NCBI GenBank assembly: GCA_017311185.1
Contig: JAESUZ010003495.1
Span: forward strand, 62,001 to 126,000
DNA from: Proteles cristata cristata
Taxonomy: Eukaryota; Chordata; Mammalia; Carnivora; Hyaenidae
Direction of reading: 5' to 3'
Length of the DNA stretch: 64,000 nt
Each line of letters opens with the position of its first letter. Position 1 is the stretch's first letter. This document shows positions 44,371 to 55,690 of the stretch, one piece after another. A model generated the notes under the pieces. That model was not told the DNA's origin. It was given only the letters and a program-made list of their open reading frames with translations, and searched no databases. The translations under genes were made by a program, and so were the position numbers.

Positions 44371-45535
44371 CCTTACCTGGGGAAGATGGTTTAAGTTAAT
44401 TGACATCATTCTCCAGAACTGAGATTATGGTACAATCAATTTTTGGACTCATCCAATCTCTTCACACCCTGACCTGGGTACTGATACTATCCTTCAGCAA
44501 GCCCCATTTTTCTAGTTTGCTCCCCACGTGTTTAGCTCTTATCTCCTTTGACATTTGGCCTACGTTTAGAAATGTTTAATATTTGCTTTCCATCTGTCTC
44601 CCTCCCTTCTTCTCTTTCTCTCCTTGAACTCACTCAGTGTAAAGAAATTTTAAAAATCCTTCAGCCTATTCCTCAGTACCAAGACTGGACAGGGGCATCT
44701 CTGTCCCAGAAATATGCTAAGATTAATCCAATTTGCAAGGGCATGTGGAAGCTGTAAATATTTATGGGCAACAGAGAAGAAATTGACCCAAGCACACGAA
44801 GTGAAGGAACTGGGCAGAGGAATGGCCAAACATCAGTGACCCCAGATGTCGCTCTCTGGGTGCCAGGTGCAATTAGCCACCAGTGCCTCTCTTTGGGGGT
44901 GGGAAGTGGCGGGAAGGTGGGAAGTCGATCCTGGCATCAGAAGCATTCTCTCTCCCTTTCCTCTACCCTCAGCCTGTTTCTAACCTCCAGTCTGCTGGAG
45001 GTTTTAGGGACCAATTTAGTAGTCAGCAACCTCCCACCCTCCAACCTGCCTGTGCCTGGCTTACATGACTGACTTACACTTCTGGGAAAGGAGGAAACAG
45101 ATGTTCCCCTTCCTCTCCCCCACCCCCCAGCCTCTGAATCTGTTAGAAAATGTCAAGGGATTCATAGTTTTTTCCACACCTGCACTCGAGCACATGTGAA
45201 TTGTTTCGAGGTCTAGGGTTGAGGACTGAAAATGTCAACATCCACGGAAGAGTTTCTAGAATATTCTCCATCTTTATTACAGTGTAGACAGAATAATTTA
45301 GAATTAAATACATTGGCTTATGACTAGATGATTTATTGCTAGACATTTATTATTACAGCAGAAGACTTTTACTGAAGGGGTCACCAGCCCCTTCTTGTAC
45401 TCTGCCAGGAATGGGGAACTCACACCACCAAAGGCAACTCAATCATGTTGACCCAGTTTTGTTCATTAGCAATGTATCTTGAAATCTTTTGAGTTGCTTC
45501 TCAATTGCATATATGTACCAATCTTTTTCTTACGT
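44371..45535. other. Unique intergenic sequence
   Basis: Mixed sequence. Frames near 44548-45072 are short, overlapping and unrecognised. Confidence 0.45.
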
Positions 45536-45549
45536 CTTAGGGTTTTATG

Positions 45550-45728
45550 AAATTGTTTTAATATTTTATTTACTGTTGAGCAAGCGCAAGCAGGGGAGGG
45601 GCAGAGAGAGGGAGACAGAGGATCCAAAGCAGGCTCTGTGCTGACAGCAGCAGCTGGAACTCACGATCCGTGAGATCATGACCTGATCCAAGGTTGGACC
45701 CTCAACTGACTGAGCCACCCAGGTGCCC
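45550..45728 (-). mobile_element. Can-SINE, antisense
   Basis: 'caagcaggggaggggcagag', 'gatcatgacctgatccaagg' and terminal 'gagccacccaggtgcccc'. A 14 bp duplication, 'cttagggttttatg', is identical at 45536-45549 and 45729-45742. Confidence 0.93.
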
Positions 45729-45742
45729 CTTAGGGTTTTATG

Positions 45743-45984
45743 TAAGTAATCACACATTGCGACTTCGTAGTGTACATTTGCTTGTTCTACTTTTTATCTG
45801 TTCATGTCTGCCCAGGACCTCAAGTCTTCTTTTTTCGGGAATTATCCTCCATTGTGTGTGTCTGAGAGGGAGGCAGGGCCCTCCTTCCCACTGTGGATGT
45901 GAAGGGGACTGCGCATTCCCTCTACTCATGCCCAGACAGCCAACATCAAGTCAGATAGCCAGTTGGAAGCTCTGAGGAGGATCT
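45743..45984. other. Unique intergenic sequence
   Basis: Nothing recognised. Confidence 0.4.
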
Positions 45985-46550
45985 GTAACATGAGAGAGGA
46001 TGGGAGGGGCAGGCACAGTCCCAAAGTAGCCACGGGAGGAGGAGGATCCAGCAGCAGTGGCCACAACGTGCAGTGCAGCTAGCACCAGGTGACACCCAGT
46101 TAGATGGCTCTTACAGCAGGACCATGGTTCTGTCCTCGGCTGCCAGCCTCACTTGGCTCTTGAGTGTTTTCCCCACCAGGCTTCCCAGGCTTCTGACGGT
46201 CCCGCAAGTCATCCACTAGCCTTCCAACAAATTCTGTTTTTGTTTTAAACATTTTTTAAAATGTTTATTTATATTTGAGAGACAGAGAGTGAGTGGGGGA
46301 GGGGCAGAGGGAGACAGACACAGAATCTGAAGCAGGCTCCAGGCTCTGAGCTGTCAGCACAGAGCCCGAGGCAGGGCTCGAACAGGCGGGGCTCGAACCC
46401 ACGAACTGTGAGGTCATGACCTGAACCGAAGTCAGATGCTTACCCAACTGAGCCACCCAGGTGTCCCCAACAAATTCCTTTTTTGACTAAGATAGCCAGA
46501 GGTATTTTCTGTTGTCAGCAACCACCAGTGCTGCCTGATATGGTCTTTCG
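45985..46550 (+). repeat. LTR-like interspersed repeat, split by Can-SINE
   Basis: The right end 'caacaaattccttttttgac', 'taagatagccagaggtattt' and 'gctgcctgatatgg' matches the 3' end of the repeat family also seen at 41.5-41.9 kb. The Can-SINE at 46235-46466 interrupts it. Family not named. Confidence 0.45.
46235..46466 (-). mobile_element. Can-SINE with short head duplication, antisense
   Basis: 'caggctccaggctctgagct', 'gatgcttacccaactgagcc' and terminal 'acccaggtgtcccc'. The B-box-like phrase 'ggggctcgaac' occurs twice ('gcagggctcgaacaggcggg' then 'gctcgaacccacgaact'), a 17-18 bp internal duplication. Flanking duplication 'ccaacaaattc' at 46224-46234 and 46467-46477. Confidence 0.9.
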
Positions 46551-46634
46551 AATATTTGAGGATAGAGTCATTATGTACCCTTACTGTATTTTTTTTTCTT
46601 TTTTAAGCCTGCCTCCTTCCTCCAACAATTTTCT

Positions 46635-46858
46635 TTCTTTTTTTTTTTTAATGTTTTATTTATTTCTAGGAGAGAGAGAGAGAGACAGCGTGAGCAGGGG
46701 AGAGCCAGAGAGAGAGGGAGTCACAGACTGAAACAGGCTCCAGGCTCCGAGCTGGCAGTCAGCACAGAGCCCGACGCGGGGCTCGAACCCACGAACCGCG
46801 AGATCATGACCTAAGCGAAAGTCGGACGCTTAACCGACTAAGCCACCCAGGCGCCCCG
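46635..46858 (-). mobile_element. Young felid-type Can-SINE, antisense, near consensus
   Basis: 'ttatttctaggagagagaga', 'gacgcggggctcgaaccc', 'gatcatgacctaagcgaaag' and 'taaccgactaagccaccc'. A 16 bp duplication, 'cctccaacaattttct', is identical at 46619-46634 and 46859-46874. It is among the least diverged copies in the window. Confidence 0.96.
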
Positions 46859-46874
46859 CCTCCAACAATTTTCT

Positions 46875-47654
46875 AAATGGCTCTATTTCCTGTCCCCTCA
46901 TCACCCTTATTGCTCACCTATCGACATGCCCGGTTGTGTCTGCACACCCCAGGGAGGCAGGACTTGAAGGGCTATCCTCCCTCTTTCTAGATCTAGACAG
47001 GATCCTCTAGTAATATTAATGCTACCCAGGATCCCTAGCCACGTTACGCTGTTCACCTGTACTGAGTCAGATAAAATCCCCGGTTCTTTTCCTACACGTT
47101 ATAGTTAGCCGTATCTCCCTTATTTCATAGTTGCATGTGTCTGGTGGGGGGAGGATTAATTTCCAAGTCCAGGTCATTAATAGAGTCAGAACTGCTCTGC
47201 TTGGAAGATTTCAAATTCCCCAATAGTTAGGTCCCTGCCCCTTTTCTCCTATGAATGAGTCCTACTTCACGCCCCATTTCCCCAGGGGTGAGTTTCCGGC
47301 TGTCCCCCTTTCCAAATCCACCCTCTTCCCAGTGGACTGGATCACGTGCCCTGAATTCACACTCTCCAGTACTGAGTCGTCAGATTATGCAGTCGAGCGT
47401 CCCCCATGAAAACCACCTGCTTGCGAGGCCACTGTTGAGTCACTTGCTCAGCCCCAGCTTCACACACGTGCACTGGGTGTTGGGCCCAGGAGGTTATTGG
47501 GGGGCTTTAGGCATAGCACCCATTCTTTTCCTCTCAGACTGATCTTCCAGGTCATCTTGATCTTCAGGTTTATGTCTCAAATAACTGAAACATATGTCAG
47601 CGTCTTTCCTTAATTGATCCTGGGCGTGGAGGTATAAGAATACAAAGGAGGAGA
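46875..47654. other. Unique intergenic sequence
   Basis: No gene or repeat recognised. Confidence 0.45.
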
Positions 47655-47830
47655 TTACCCTTTATGGGTGCTAGATACCTCCCAAGCTTTATCTAATTTG
47701 TTTTACACACTAGCTCTCTATGACAGACATGATTGTCACAATTGTACAGATTGGGCAACTGCATCTCGGGAAAGATAAATGATGCCCCTCAAGTGGCAAG
47801 TCCAGAATTCAGAAGCAGGTTTATTTCCCT
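47655..47830 (-). repeat. MIR, antisense
   Basis: 'cacaattgtacagattgggc', 'aactgcatctcgggaaagat' and 'agtggcaagtccagaattca' fit an antisense MIR. Confidence 0.6.
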
Positions 47831-48879
47831 CCAAACTCTCCCGGCTCAGTGCTGCCATGGCCGACGGAACTGAAGTGTGTGAGGGAGAGATTAGAGCATG
47901 GAGCCCAATGAAGCATGACACAGACCCCTTCTGAATTCACTTCCTCATGTCAATAGGGTACGGGGCTTTGGGGTGACACAGTCTTCGGGGGCATTTCTCT
48001 TAAAAAACAACCTCGTAGCCTCCTCAATCCCTTCTATAAAAAAATGGAGTCAACATGTTCAGACAGTTATTCTTCCTGGGTGGTCCTAATCCTCAAACTA
48101 CCTCCTACCTCTGAAGGTCATTTCACCAAGACTGTGATGTGCTTTGTGGCAAGAGTGTCCCACCAGTCCATCGTCATGCTGTCCAGAGCTTTGGGAGAGG
48201 ACCCAGGATTCCTCTGAGGATCAAAAATGCCAAAATAGGAAGAGGCCTACCCCTCCTCTTGGCCTCACAGTGACTTAAGCTGAAAGGAGCAGGGAGACCT
48301 GGGACCTGCTTGGTCAGGCCTTTCCATCCCCCTCAGACTTCCCTTCTGAGGGGCAAAGCCACTCACAGGCACACAGACTTTGAAAGCTCAATTTTGGTAA
48401 GTAGCTTGAATCACGACCGCAACCAAACCTTTTCTATAAAGCACTTACAAATAGAAAAATTGTCCGCTTCTAATTCTGTGTGGTCGATTCTGCCAACGAG
48501 GAAGGGAAGACGAAAGGTCTAGGGAATCCACAAACTAGAAAATTGGTGTGTGATGGAGCTGATGCTATCTTCTCGGAGGCCATGCAAGGCCAACAGCATT
48601 GGCCTACTTTTGTTTTGAAACCTCCCATCCCGGAACCACAGTTGCTACCACTTTGGTGGCAGAGGGAAGATGTTTATCCGTCACAAAGACAGCGAGCTTT
48701 CCAGCCTTTATGTAATCTCCCAGGCCACCAAGGGGCCAGCCACATGGTGTCTGCAGATGCGGAGAGAGGCCGGCAATTCTCATACCAGGAATTCCGCCGC
48801 TGTCCTTCTAGCATGAATTACAGGTCGCTTCCCTTCCTTCCAGTGGCAGAGAACCTGCGGCTTCGTTCCTGACTGCCAA
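47831..48879. other. Unique intergenic sequence
   Basis: Repeat-free. The 130-codon plus-strand frame at 48480-48872 is the longest outside low-complexity DNA except for one at 58.6 kb, but it shows no domain, no codon-use signal I can judge and no clear splice context. Confidence 0.45.
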
Positions 48880-49110
48880 TTTCCCACCCCGGCCTGACAG
48901 CAATTTGTAACCCCCGCTCACACAGGCTCTCTTACTGTCTGCATTTTTGTTGGGAAAATGAGCAATTTGCCCTTGGTCGCTTTGGCTCCTCTGTGAAGTC
49001 CCGGCAGAAAGGGCGGCTCACCGAGGGGGACAGATGGTCAGTGAAAGCAAGAGTCAGACGGGCCAGCGCATTGCCCAAGCCTTGCTGCCGCCTGGATCCC
49101 GTAAGTAGTT
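48880..49110. promoter_or_regulatory. Candidate conserved noncoding element
   Basis: 'cagcaatttgtaacccccgc', 'gagcaatttgcccttggtcg' and 'agtcccggcagaaagggcgg' give a repeat-free block with kept CpGs. Low-confidence inference. Confidence 0.25.
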
Positions 49111-50249
49111 TTGTTACACAGAGTTGCTCTCCAGAAGCCCAGCGCCAGCTCTCCATGTGTGGTATTTGCAGCGACAGAGAAACCAACCCAGAAGGAAGCT
49201 TTTTTTTTTTTTTTGACGAGATGTCTGGGAGGTCTGGGCAAATGCAGCGCCCTTCCGGGCAGCCACTTTCTTTTGAAAGACTGTCTTCTTCTTTGGAGGG
49301 ATGAGACCTGGGAGTGAGGGAAAAGAGGTGGCAAAAATTTGTCCTTGCTCACACTCCAGGAGGGAGACAAACCAAGGCGCTCGTCAAGTGATAAAGACAC
49401 GGTGAGGAAATCGCAAACCACAGCCGAAGCTCATTGCCTCAACGGCTGCGACATTATCTCACCACTCATTTGGAACATATGTTCAACAGCAGCGTGAGGA
49501 TTTGGGGTCTCAACTGTGCTCCGAACGCAGAGGGGAAGGGGAGAGAAACATTGCATGGGAGAGGCCCATGTGACAAATCCTGCCTAACTTCTGAGACCCG
49601 CCTTCCCCTCCCTTCTTCCTCCCAGTGCCATCACCACCATCCATACCAGATGCACACTGTTTTGTCATCGGGAGCCATAATCGACACATGGGCCACTTCC
49701 AGCTACCTGTGTTCCACGTTTGCAGACAGGAGGTAGTGCTACCTTAGTCTCCTCTCAGCCTCCCTCCCCACCTCCCGCCCCGTCCAGGGGAAAAGGTGCA
49801 GACTCACACTCTTATCAAGCATTCAAAGGATTTCATGGGAACACCACACTTTGTTCTATTCTGGCTTCCCTCACAAGGGGTGGGGGGCGGCACATCTTCA
49901 AACGCCGGCTGGCTTAAATGGTGACAGCTGCATGCAAGGGGGTTGCTTACAGCCCGCCTGGTGCAATGAGAGATATAACTGCAGGGTAGGACTTCAAAGG
50001 CAGATCCACTGTGGCCATTCCAGCAGCCCCGGGGGCTGCCACCTCCAGTTGGTGGCTCTCCGCATGCAACACGTGAGCCAGGGGAAACTAAGAAATTAGA
50101 CCTTCCCCATGTGCATCGTGAGTTATGACGCAAGGAGGCAAGAATGAGCCGGGAGAGATGTCGAGGGCTTTCTGCAAAGTCCTAAACACATTTGTCCTAG
50201 GCAGATGTTTTTGTCCCAGGTAGACAGACAGTGGAGAGGACCAGCTCCT
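49111..50249. other. Unique intergenic sequence
   Basis: Contains a T-run at 49200-49214 and a C-rich patch near 49755-49790. Overlapping frames on both strands are unrecognised. Confidence 0.45.
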
Positions 50250-50470
50250 CATAGTGTGTTGGTTTGGCCAACACGCTTACTTTTATAATGGATTATGCAT
50301 CACGTTTTAGAAGCTAGAACTGAGCTAAAGTGTTTATTTGTGTGTGTGTGTGCTTTTCTCTGATGTCACCTAAATGACCCACCTTTGCAGAAATTGCTTA
50401 TTAAAAGTTGGCTTTATGTTAAAATGTCTGGCGCCCTTTGATCTTTGACTTAGGAGCCGTTGTGGGAGAA
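50250..50470. promoter_or_regulatory. Candidate enhancer-like element
   Basis: 'gtgttggtttggccaacacg' is an NFI-type palindromic site, 'gattatgcatcacg' is octamer/POU-like, and 'ccctttgatctttgacttag' combines TCF/LEF- and nuclear-receptor-like words. These lie in about 200 bp of repeat-free sequence. Site names are pattern matches; function is inference. Confidence 0.33.
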
Positions 50471-50764
50471 CTGTCACACAGAAGATTCAAGAGATGACTT
50501 GAAATCCTCGGTTCCTTGCAATGGGTAGCACAGATGGCTGTTTAAGGAACCACATGAAAGAGCCACCGTGAAAGGTAGTTATTTCCTGTCTTCTCCATCT
50601 GGCAGGTCCTAACGAAATACACCCCAAGGAACAGACTCACTATGACATTGTACGAGCATATGTGGCTATTGATGCTTTGGTGAAGCTATTCATTTTGGTA
50701 AATTGCCTCCCATGACCCCACCACCCAGCTTAGCCCCATTCCTCCTTTGTGCATGTCAAAATCC
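50471..50764. other. Unique intergenic sequence
   Basis: Nothing recognised. Confidence 0.4.
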
Positions 50765-50865
50765 TGATTGAACGTGGGCCAGTTTACATAAGCTTTCTTA
50801 GCCTCGGTTTTCTCAGCTGTGAAATGGGAATGAAAATACTTTATGATAAATGTGATGAGTTTGCT
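50765..50865 (+). repeat. MIR fragment, sense
   Basis: 'cttagcctcggttttctcag' and 'ctgtgaaatgggaatgaaaa' match the MIR centre. Confidence 0.65.
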
Positions 50866-50867
50866 TT

Positions 50868-51035
50868 GCTTTCAGTTAGGTTGAGTTGGTTCTGCAACTT
50901 TAAGGGAGCCTGATAATAGGTTATGAAGTCTTCATATGATGGAATACACAGAATTAAAATGTTGGAACATAATATATAACCAAATACGTCTTAAGACACG
51001 GGGAAAATATTACACTGTGATTGTTAAGTGGAAAG
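50868..51035 (+). repeat. Copy A of a local duplication with L1M 3'-UTR content
   Basis: 'cagttaggttgagttggttc', 'tcatatgatggaatacacag', 'cgtcttaagacacggggaaa' recur in the same order at 51309 onward. The later part resembles an L1M ORF2/3'-UTR junction. Confidence 0.7.
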
Positions 51036-51308
51036 AGCAAAGTGTCGGATGAATAAATGAGACTCTCTACGTAAAATTATTGACATATCAAACGGTCAGC
51101 ACTTAAAATATGTAAGTCATTATCACTTTTACCTCTCCTTTGAGCCAGATCAAAAACCTTTCCCCTTATCCCGCTGTCCAGACAGAGATAATCCCTCTTT
51201 ACAGCTCCATATAGCCAGCCTGACTTTAGCACGTATGACTATATACTTTGAATTATGTTCATTTATGGCATGTTTTAAATGTCACCTGATAATAAATATC
51301 CCTCCTTC
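51036..51308. other. Spacer between the duplicate copies
   Basis: AT-leaning sequence without recognised repeats. Confidence 0.4.
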
Positions 51309-51379
51309 TTGTTTTGCTTCAGTTAGGTTCAGTTGACCCTGCAACTTGACAGGGAGCCTAGGTAGTAAATTATGGCTTA

Positions 51380-51570
51380 TGGGTGCCTGTGTGGCTCAGT
51401 CCGTTAAGTGTTCGACTTTGGCTCAGATCATGATCTCACAGTTTGTGAGTTCAAGCCCTACATCAGGCTTGCTGCTCTCAGCACAGAGCCTGGAGCCTGC
51501 TTTGGATCCTCTGCCTCCATCTCTCTCTGCCCCTTCCCAACTCTCTCTCTCTCAAAAATAAATAAACATT
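51380..51570 (+). mobile_element. Older Can-SINE
   Basis: 'gggtgcctgtgtggctcagt', 'cagatcatgatctcacagtt', 'gcacagagcctggagcctgc' and 'caaaaataaataaacatt'. It lies in copy B between 'agtaaattatgg' and 'aataaattttgg', which look like a worn target duplication. Confidence 0.9.
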
Positions 51571-51745
51571 AATAAATTTTGGTGTATTCTTATGATGGAA
51601 TATAATACAACCAAGAATGTCTTAAGACATGGGGAAAATGTTAATTTGCAACTAAGTGAAAAAAGTGACATGAAAACTGTTAAAGCAATAAAACAGACTG
51701 CCCCCCCTCCAAAAACAAGTGCATACCACCCACCTACATACATAT

Positions 51746-51747
<2 letters not shown>

Positions 51748-51785
<38 letters not shown>

Positions 51786-51800
51786 ACGCGCGCGTGCACG
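51748..51800. repeat. (AC)n/(GC)n microsatellite
   Basis: An AC array of about 35 bp passes through 'tacacacgcgcgcgtgcacg'. It lies in an L1 3' UTR. Confidence 0.95.
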
Positions 51801-51870
51801 CATAGAAAAAGCATTACTAGGAAATACACCAATTAATAACAGTGAATGTTATTTGGGCATAACTTGAATG

Positions 51871-52375
51871 TGAATTCCATCTCCTTTTGGTTGCCTGACA
51901 GTAAAATGCCAAAGCGGCAAGTGGCAGAAGGCAAGACGTAGTCCTGAACATCCTCAACCAGAATTTTCCCCCTCACGGACCATTAAGGGTTACAAAATTT
52001 GATGTTTTTTAAATGCTAAAATATTTTCAATTCTGGGTAAATTTTATGGAAATTAAGCTTTTCCTGTATTGTTTCTAAATAGGAAATTTATCTGATTTTC
52101 TCAAAGCTAATATAAGTAATTTAATCCTCTACTTTGTTCTAACCAGAAATTCCTATAGTCTCAGCAAAGCATCTTAGTGGACTTTAGTGTCAAGATATTC
52201 AAATTTGCCTCATTTACAAAGGAAAAAAATACAGCGGTTTAACCCAGATGGAAAGTTTATTTATGTCCGAAGTTTCCTATTCTACTAACTAATGGAAAAG
52301 TTGACCATCTCAAACCATGGCAAATCCAAATTCTCGCTTATTCCTTTGTAACACACGTAGGAACAGTGACAAGAA
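51871..52375. other. AT-rich intergenic sequence
   Basis: Nothing recognised. Confidence 0.4.
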
Positions 52376-52390
52376 GGAAGAGTGGTATCC

Positions 52391-52594
52391 CTTTTTATAA
52401 AATGTTCTATTTATTTTTGAAAGAGAGAGAGCTAGCATGAGAGGGGAAGGGGCAGAAAGAGAGGGGGACAGAAGATCCAAAGTGGACTCTGTGCTGACAG
52501 CAGTGACCCTGATGTGGAGCTCGAACTCACAAACAGTGAGATCATGACCTGAGCTGAAGTCAGATGCCTAACCCACTGAGCCACCAGATGCCCT
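52391..52594 (-). mobile_element. Older Can-SINE, antisense
   Basis: 'ctatttatttttgaaagaga', 'gactctgtgctgacagcagt' and 'gatcatgacctgagctgaag'. The head is worn ('gccaccagatgccc'). Flanks 'gagtggtatcc' at about 52380 and 52598 form the duplication. Confidence 0.9.
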
Positions 52595-52608
52595 AAGGAG
52601 TGGTATCC

Positions 52609-54624
52609 TAAGGATCCTTTAAAAAAGAAATCATATCAATATTATCAGAGATGGTCACATAGAAGCAAAGCAAAAATGCCAGTTGTTTGGAAACCCTAAC
52701 TAACACAACTTACTCTATCAACTTAATCAAAGGTGGCATTGAGGCCACAAATTCACTTTCAAGAAAGTAAAAGGCTACTTTGGTCAAGGCCAGGGCTTTT
52801 TGATACTTCCCATTAACTCTCAAAACAGAGATTTGGGCTCTCAGATGCTTGAGAAGGCTCTCCACATCGAAAAGTTTACCAAGGAAATACATATTTCTGG
52901 GTTCTGGAGAAAAAATGTCAACATGTAAATGAAGACATTGATGCCACCATTAGCAACATTTTGATCAGGACTTTATATGTAATATTTGAAGGCAAGCACT
53001 CTTAGTTCTCATCTTCATGTATAGTCGGGGTCAACAATGACATTCCAATGCTGAATTCATCCCAGCCCACAGTGCCAGCGCTGGCCCCCAAACTGATCCA
53101 GTCCATGGAGTCCAATAGCCATAGCAGGTGAATCCTGGTGGCAGTTCGGGACTAGTCCAGCCCTTCCCCCACCTCTGGGGTTCCCCCCAAATTTCTGTTT
53201 CAAAGACAAGGCCAGAGGCTGCCTAATTCTTAGCCAAAATCTTGGGCAGATGCTGGAGGTATCCCAGCCCATGAAGGCATAGATTTACATGGCTTAATCT
53301 TATCACCCCTTGATTTACAGAACTGAAACTAGAGCCTCCAAGGCAGCTTTCTGAAAACACTTTTTCAAGTCATTAAAAATATGCATAATATTATCAGTTA
53401 CCATTTATAGCTTCTGTATTTCTAGTAACTGGCATTGTTGCTACTCGAGGCAAGCCAGAAAATAAGCGTGCCAGGAACTGACATGGTGTGTTATGTCACC
53501 AAAACAAAAGAGCTCATACTGATAAATGTCAGGTTGGCTTCTTTGTGGGTTTCCCCCTTCCTTCTGCAAGTTGTAGCTTTTGTCTTCTTTTCCACTCTCA
53601 ATATGGGGTGAGGCATTGAGCAATCCAAGAATCTGGAGTCTCTTTCAAAGGTTTCTGCGTGCTAAAGGTAGTAGGTGTGTCACAACGTAAGCAGATACAA
53701 GAACTCTACCCATTTCTTTCCTTTGTCTCGATGGAGTCATCTAGTGATGTTTTTAAATAATTGATATTCCTGGGAACTGTGCTCATCTGGCATATTCATC
53801 ATGTGGAGAGGAAAAGGCATGATCTTTTCTTGCCATTAAAGCCCTGGGTGGTCAGGACCTCCCGAAGGAGAGGGAGAAAGGAGAGCCTTTCTCAAGTAGC
53901 AACGAACCAACAGAAATAGATGTTAGGGGGGCACATGAAAGTTCAGAGAGGATGGTGATAAAGCCCTGAAAGATGAGGTTGCAGAAAGCCTCCCACCTAC
54001 CATTCTCAGCCTGTAGGCATCGGTATCTTTCACCCACTGATTTAGTGCCATTACATACAAAATAGGAAAAGGCATGCTCTGGTGGGGCCGTTTCCCCTGG
54101 TTTTCCTCTTTCCTAAACCTAATACGCAATTACTGTTTTGTGAAAGAGGAGTTCCTATTATTCTTGTTTGTACTGATTTCTGCTCTGGGTAGATGACCCC
54201 ATGCTACCTGAAGTGTAAGCAAGTGTGCACATATATTAGACACGAGCCTCTGTCCACAGTAGTAAACACATCTAGACATTTACCCCAATCTCTTTCCTTT
54301 TCTTTTTGGATACACAGCCAGAAACACTTGGGAAGAAAGCCACTCACTGACCAGGAACACTGGCCTTGGACTCTTACATGAGTGTGAAGTTAACTCCTAT
54401 TTTGCGAAACCATGATACGTATTTGGGTCTACTTTCGACAACAGTTTAGCCTCATTTACCAGATACAGCCTCAGTCACATTTTATATGAACACACACACA
54501 CATACTCATCATATAAGCACAGTTATCTTCAAAGATCTTTTGAGAGTTAGAAAAACACTCAGTGCCCTAAGAATATATTACACCTGAAGACTATTTTCCA
54601 GTTGTCACTTCGCTGTATACGTCT
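52609..54624. other. Unique intergenic sequence, about 2 kb
   Basis: No repeat family recognised with confidence. Frames are short and unrecognised. A small CA tract lies just downstream of the middle at 54489-54504. Confidence 0.45.
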
Positions 54625-54790
54625 CCTGTAATCTTTCTGGCAATTTTGCAAGGCAGGTATTACAGTTTACAGGTGAGAAAATTCGGCCAAGACAGTGAAG
54701 TGGACTCAAAGTCAGATGGCCGGTAAGAGAGAGTTTTATGTAGGGCCTAGGTCCAGATCGCTCTCTAAAGCTCTTTCCCTCTGTTTACCC
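54625..54790 (-). repeat. MIR, antisense
   Basis: 'gcaaggcaggtattacagtt', 'tacaggtgagaaaattcggc' and 'ggcctaggtccagatcgctc' read as an antisense MIR. Confidence 0.68.
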
Positions 54791-54794
54791 GTGG

Positions 54795-55065
54795 ACATCT
54801 ACATATCTTCCCAAAGCTCAGCTCAAGCTTCACCTCCTACAGACCTTCCTGGTCATCTCCAGCCCAGTTAGCACCGACTCTCTGTTCTTTTGTGACCCAC
54901 ATAACCCTGTACATCCATACTCTAAGGCACTTCCCGCATTTTATTATACTTATTTATTTACATGGATTCAGGGTTCTGAGTGAAAGAACCAGCTTCTGTT
55001 ACTTCTTAGACCTATCACAGTACGTGACTCCAAGTGTGACTGTCAGTCTAGTACAATGGTGACGA
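54795..55065 (+). repeat. L2 3'-end relic, sense
   Basis: 'aagcttcacctcctacagac', 'cttcctggtcatctccagcc', 'acataaccctgtacatccat' and 'tattatacttatttatttac' follow L2 3'-end order. Confidence 0.75.
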
Positions 55066-55479
55066 ATATGGCTCCAAAAGTTGAGAACAGTTTGAAAGGA
55101 GGCTTATAATGGTGCAAAAGCAATGTTTCCTTTGATAGAATTCAAGCATGATTAACAAGCCAAACAAAATTTTAGAAGTTACATATGAATCAACTAGTCT
55201 TTCCTAATTCTGAAGGCTAGCTGGAACACAGGTTGACTCCCGTTTAGGCCACAATTGTTTTCATCTGCTTAGACTAAGTCAGTTTCGACAATGCGAGTGA
55301 TATTAAGTGGCCCTAAATAATTCCAAACTGCAACCCTGTAAGTGAGCATTGACACGAATACACATGCAAACACATCTAGCCACGTATTAATGAGAAAAAG
55401 ATATATACTATAATTTCTCCATTTTAAAAAACCTCACTCTAAATAGGTAGATCTCTGTCAAAAGAATGACATGAAGATA
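55066..55479. other. Unique intergenic sequence
   Basis: AT-leaning, nothing recognised. Confidence 0.4.
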
Positions 55480-55690
55480 CCTGGAATTGAATGAGTCACA
55501 TGGCCTCACAACCTGCACAAATTTGGAGCAATGATATTAGCCCAGTGTAATGGGTTACAATTACAGTGTAATGGTAAACAATGCACTTTGTGGGTAGAGA
55601 CTCGATTCATCTCCATGAGCCATGTAAACAGTCAGGCCTAAATCTTGCAGGCTTAAACCCCGGCAGCACAATGATCAGAAATGACTCCCA
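55480..55690. promoter_or_regulatory. Candidate conserved noncoding element
   Basis: 'cagtgtaatgg' occurs twice, 21 bp apart (about 55543 and 55564), around 'gttacaattaca'. Then come 'ggtaaacaatgcactttgtg' and 'ccatgtaaacagtcaggcct', which have forkhead-like cores. Repeat-free. Function inferred only. Confidence 0.3.

Larger units (their letters stand above)
51309..51870 (+). mobile_element. Copy B: L1M 3' end, split by Can-SINE
   Basis: 'cagttaggttcagttgaccc', then after the SINE 'ttatgatggaatataataca', 'tgtcttaagacatggggaaa' and 'aggaaatacaccaattaata'. The order fits an L1M 3' UTR including its AC-rich stretch. It duplicates copy A at an offset of about 440 bp. Confidence 0.65.

Noticed and set aside
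48480..48872. 130-codon plus-strand frame
   Set aside because: No recognisable domain and ordinary length for chance in GC-moderate DNA. No splice-bounded conservation can be judged here.
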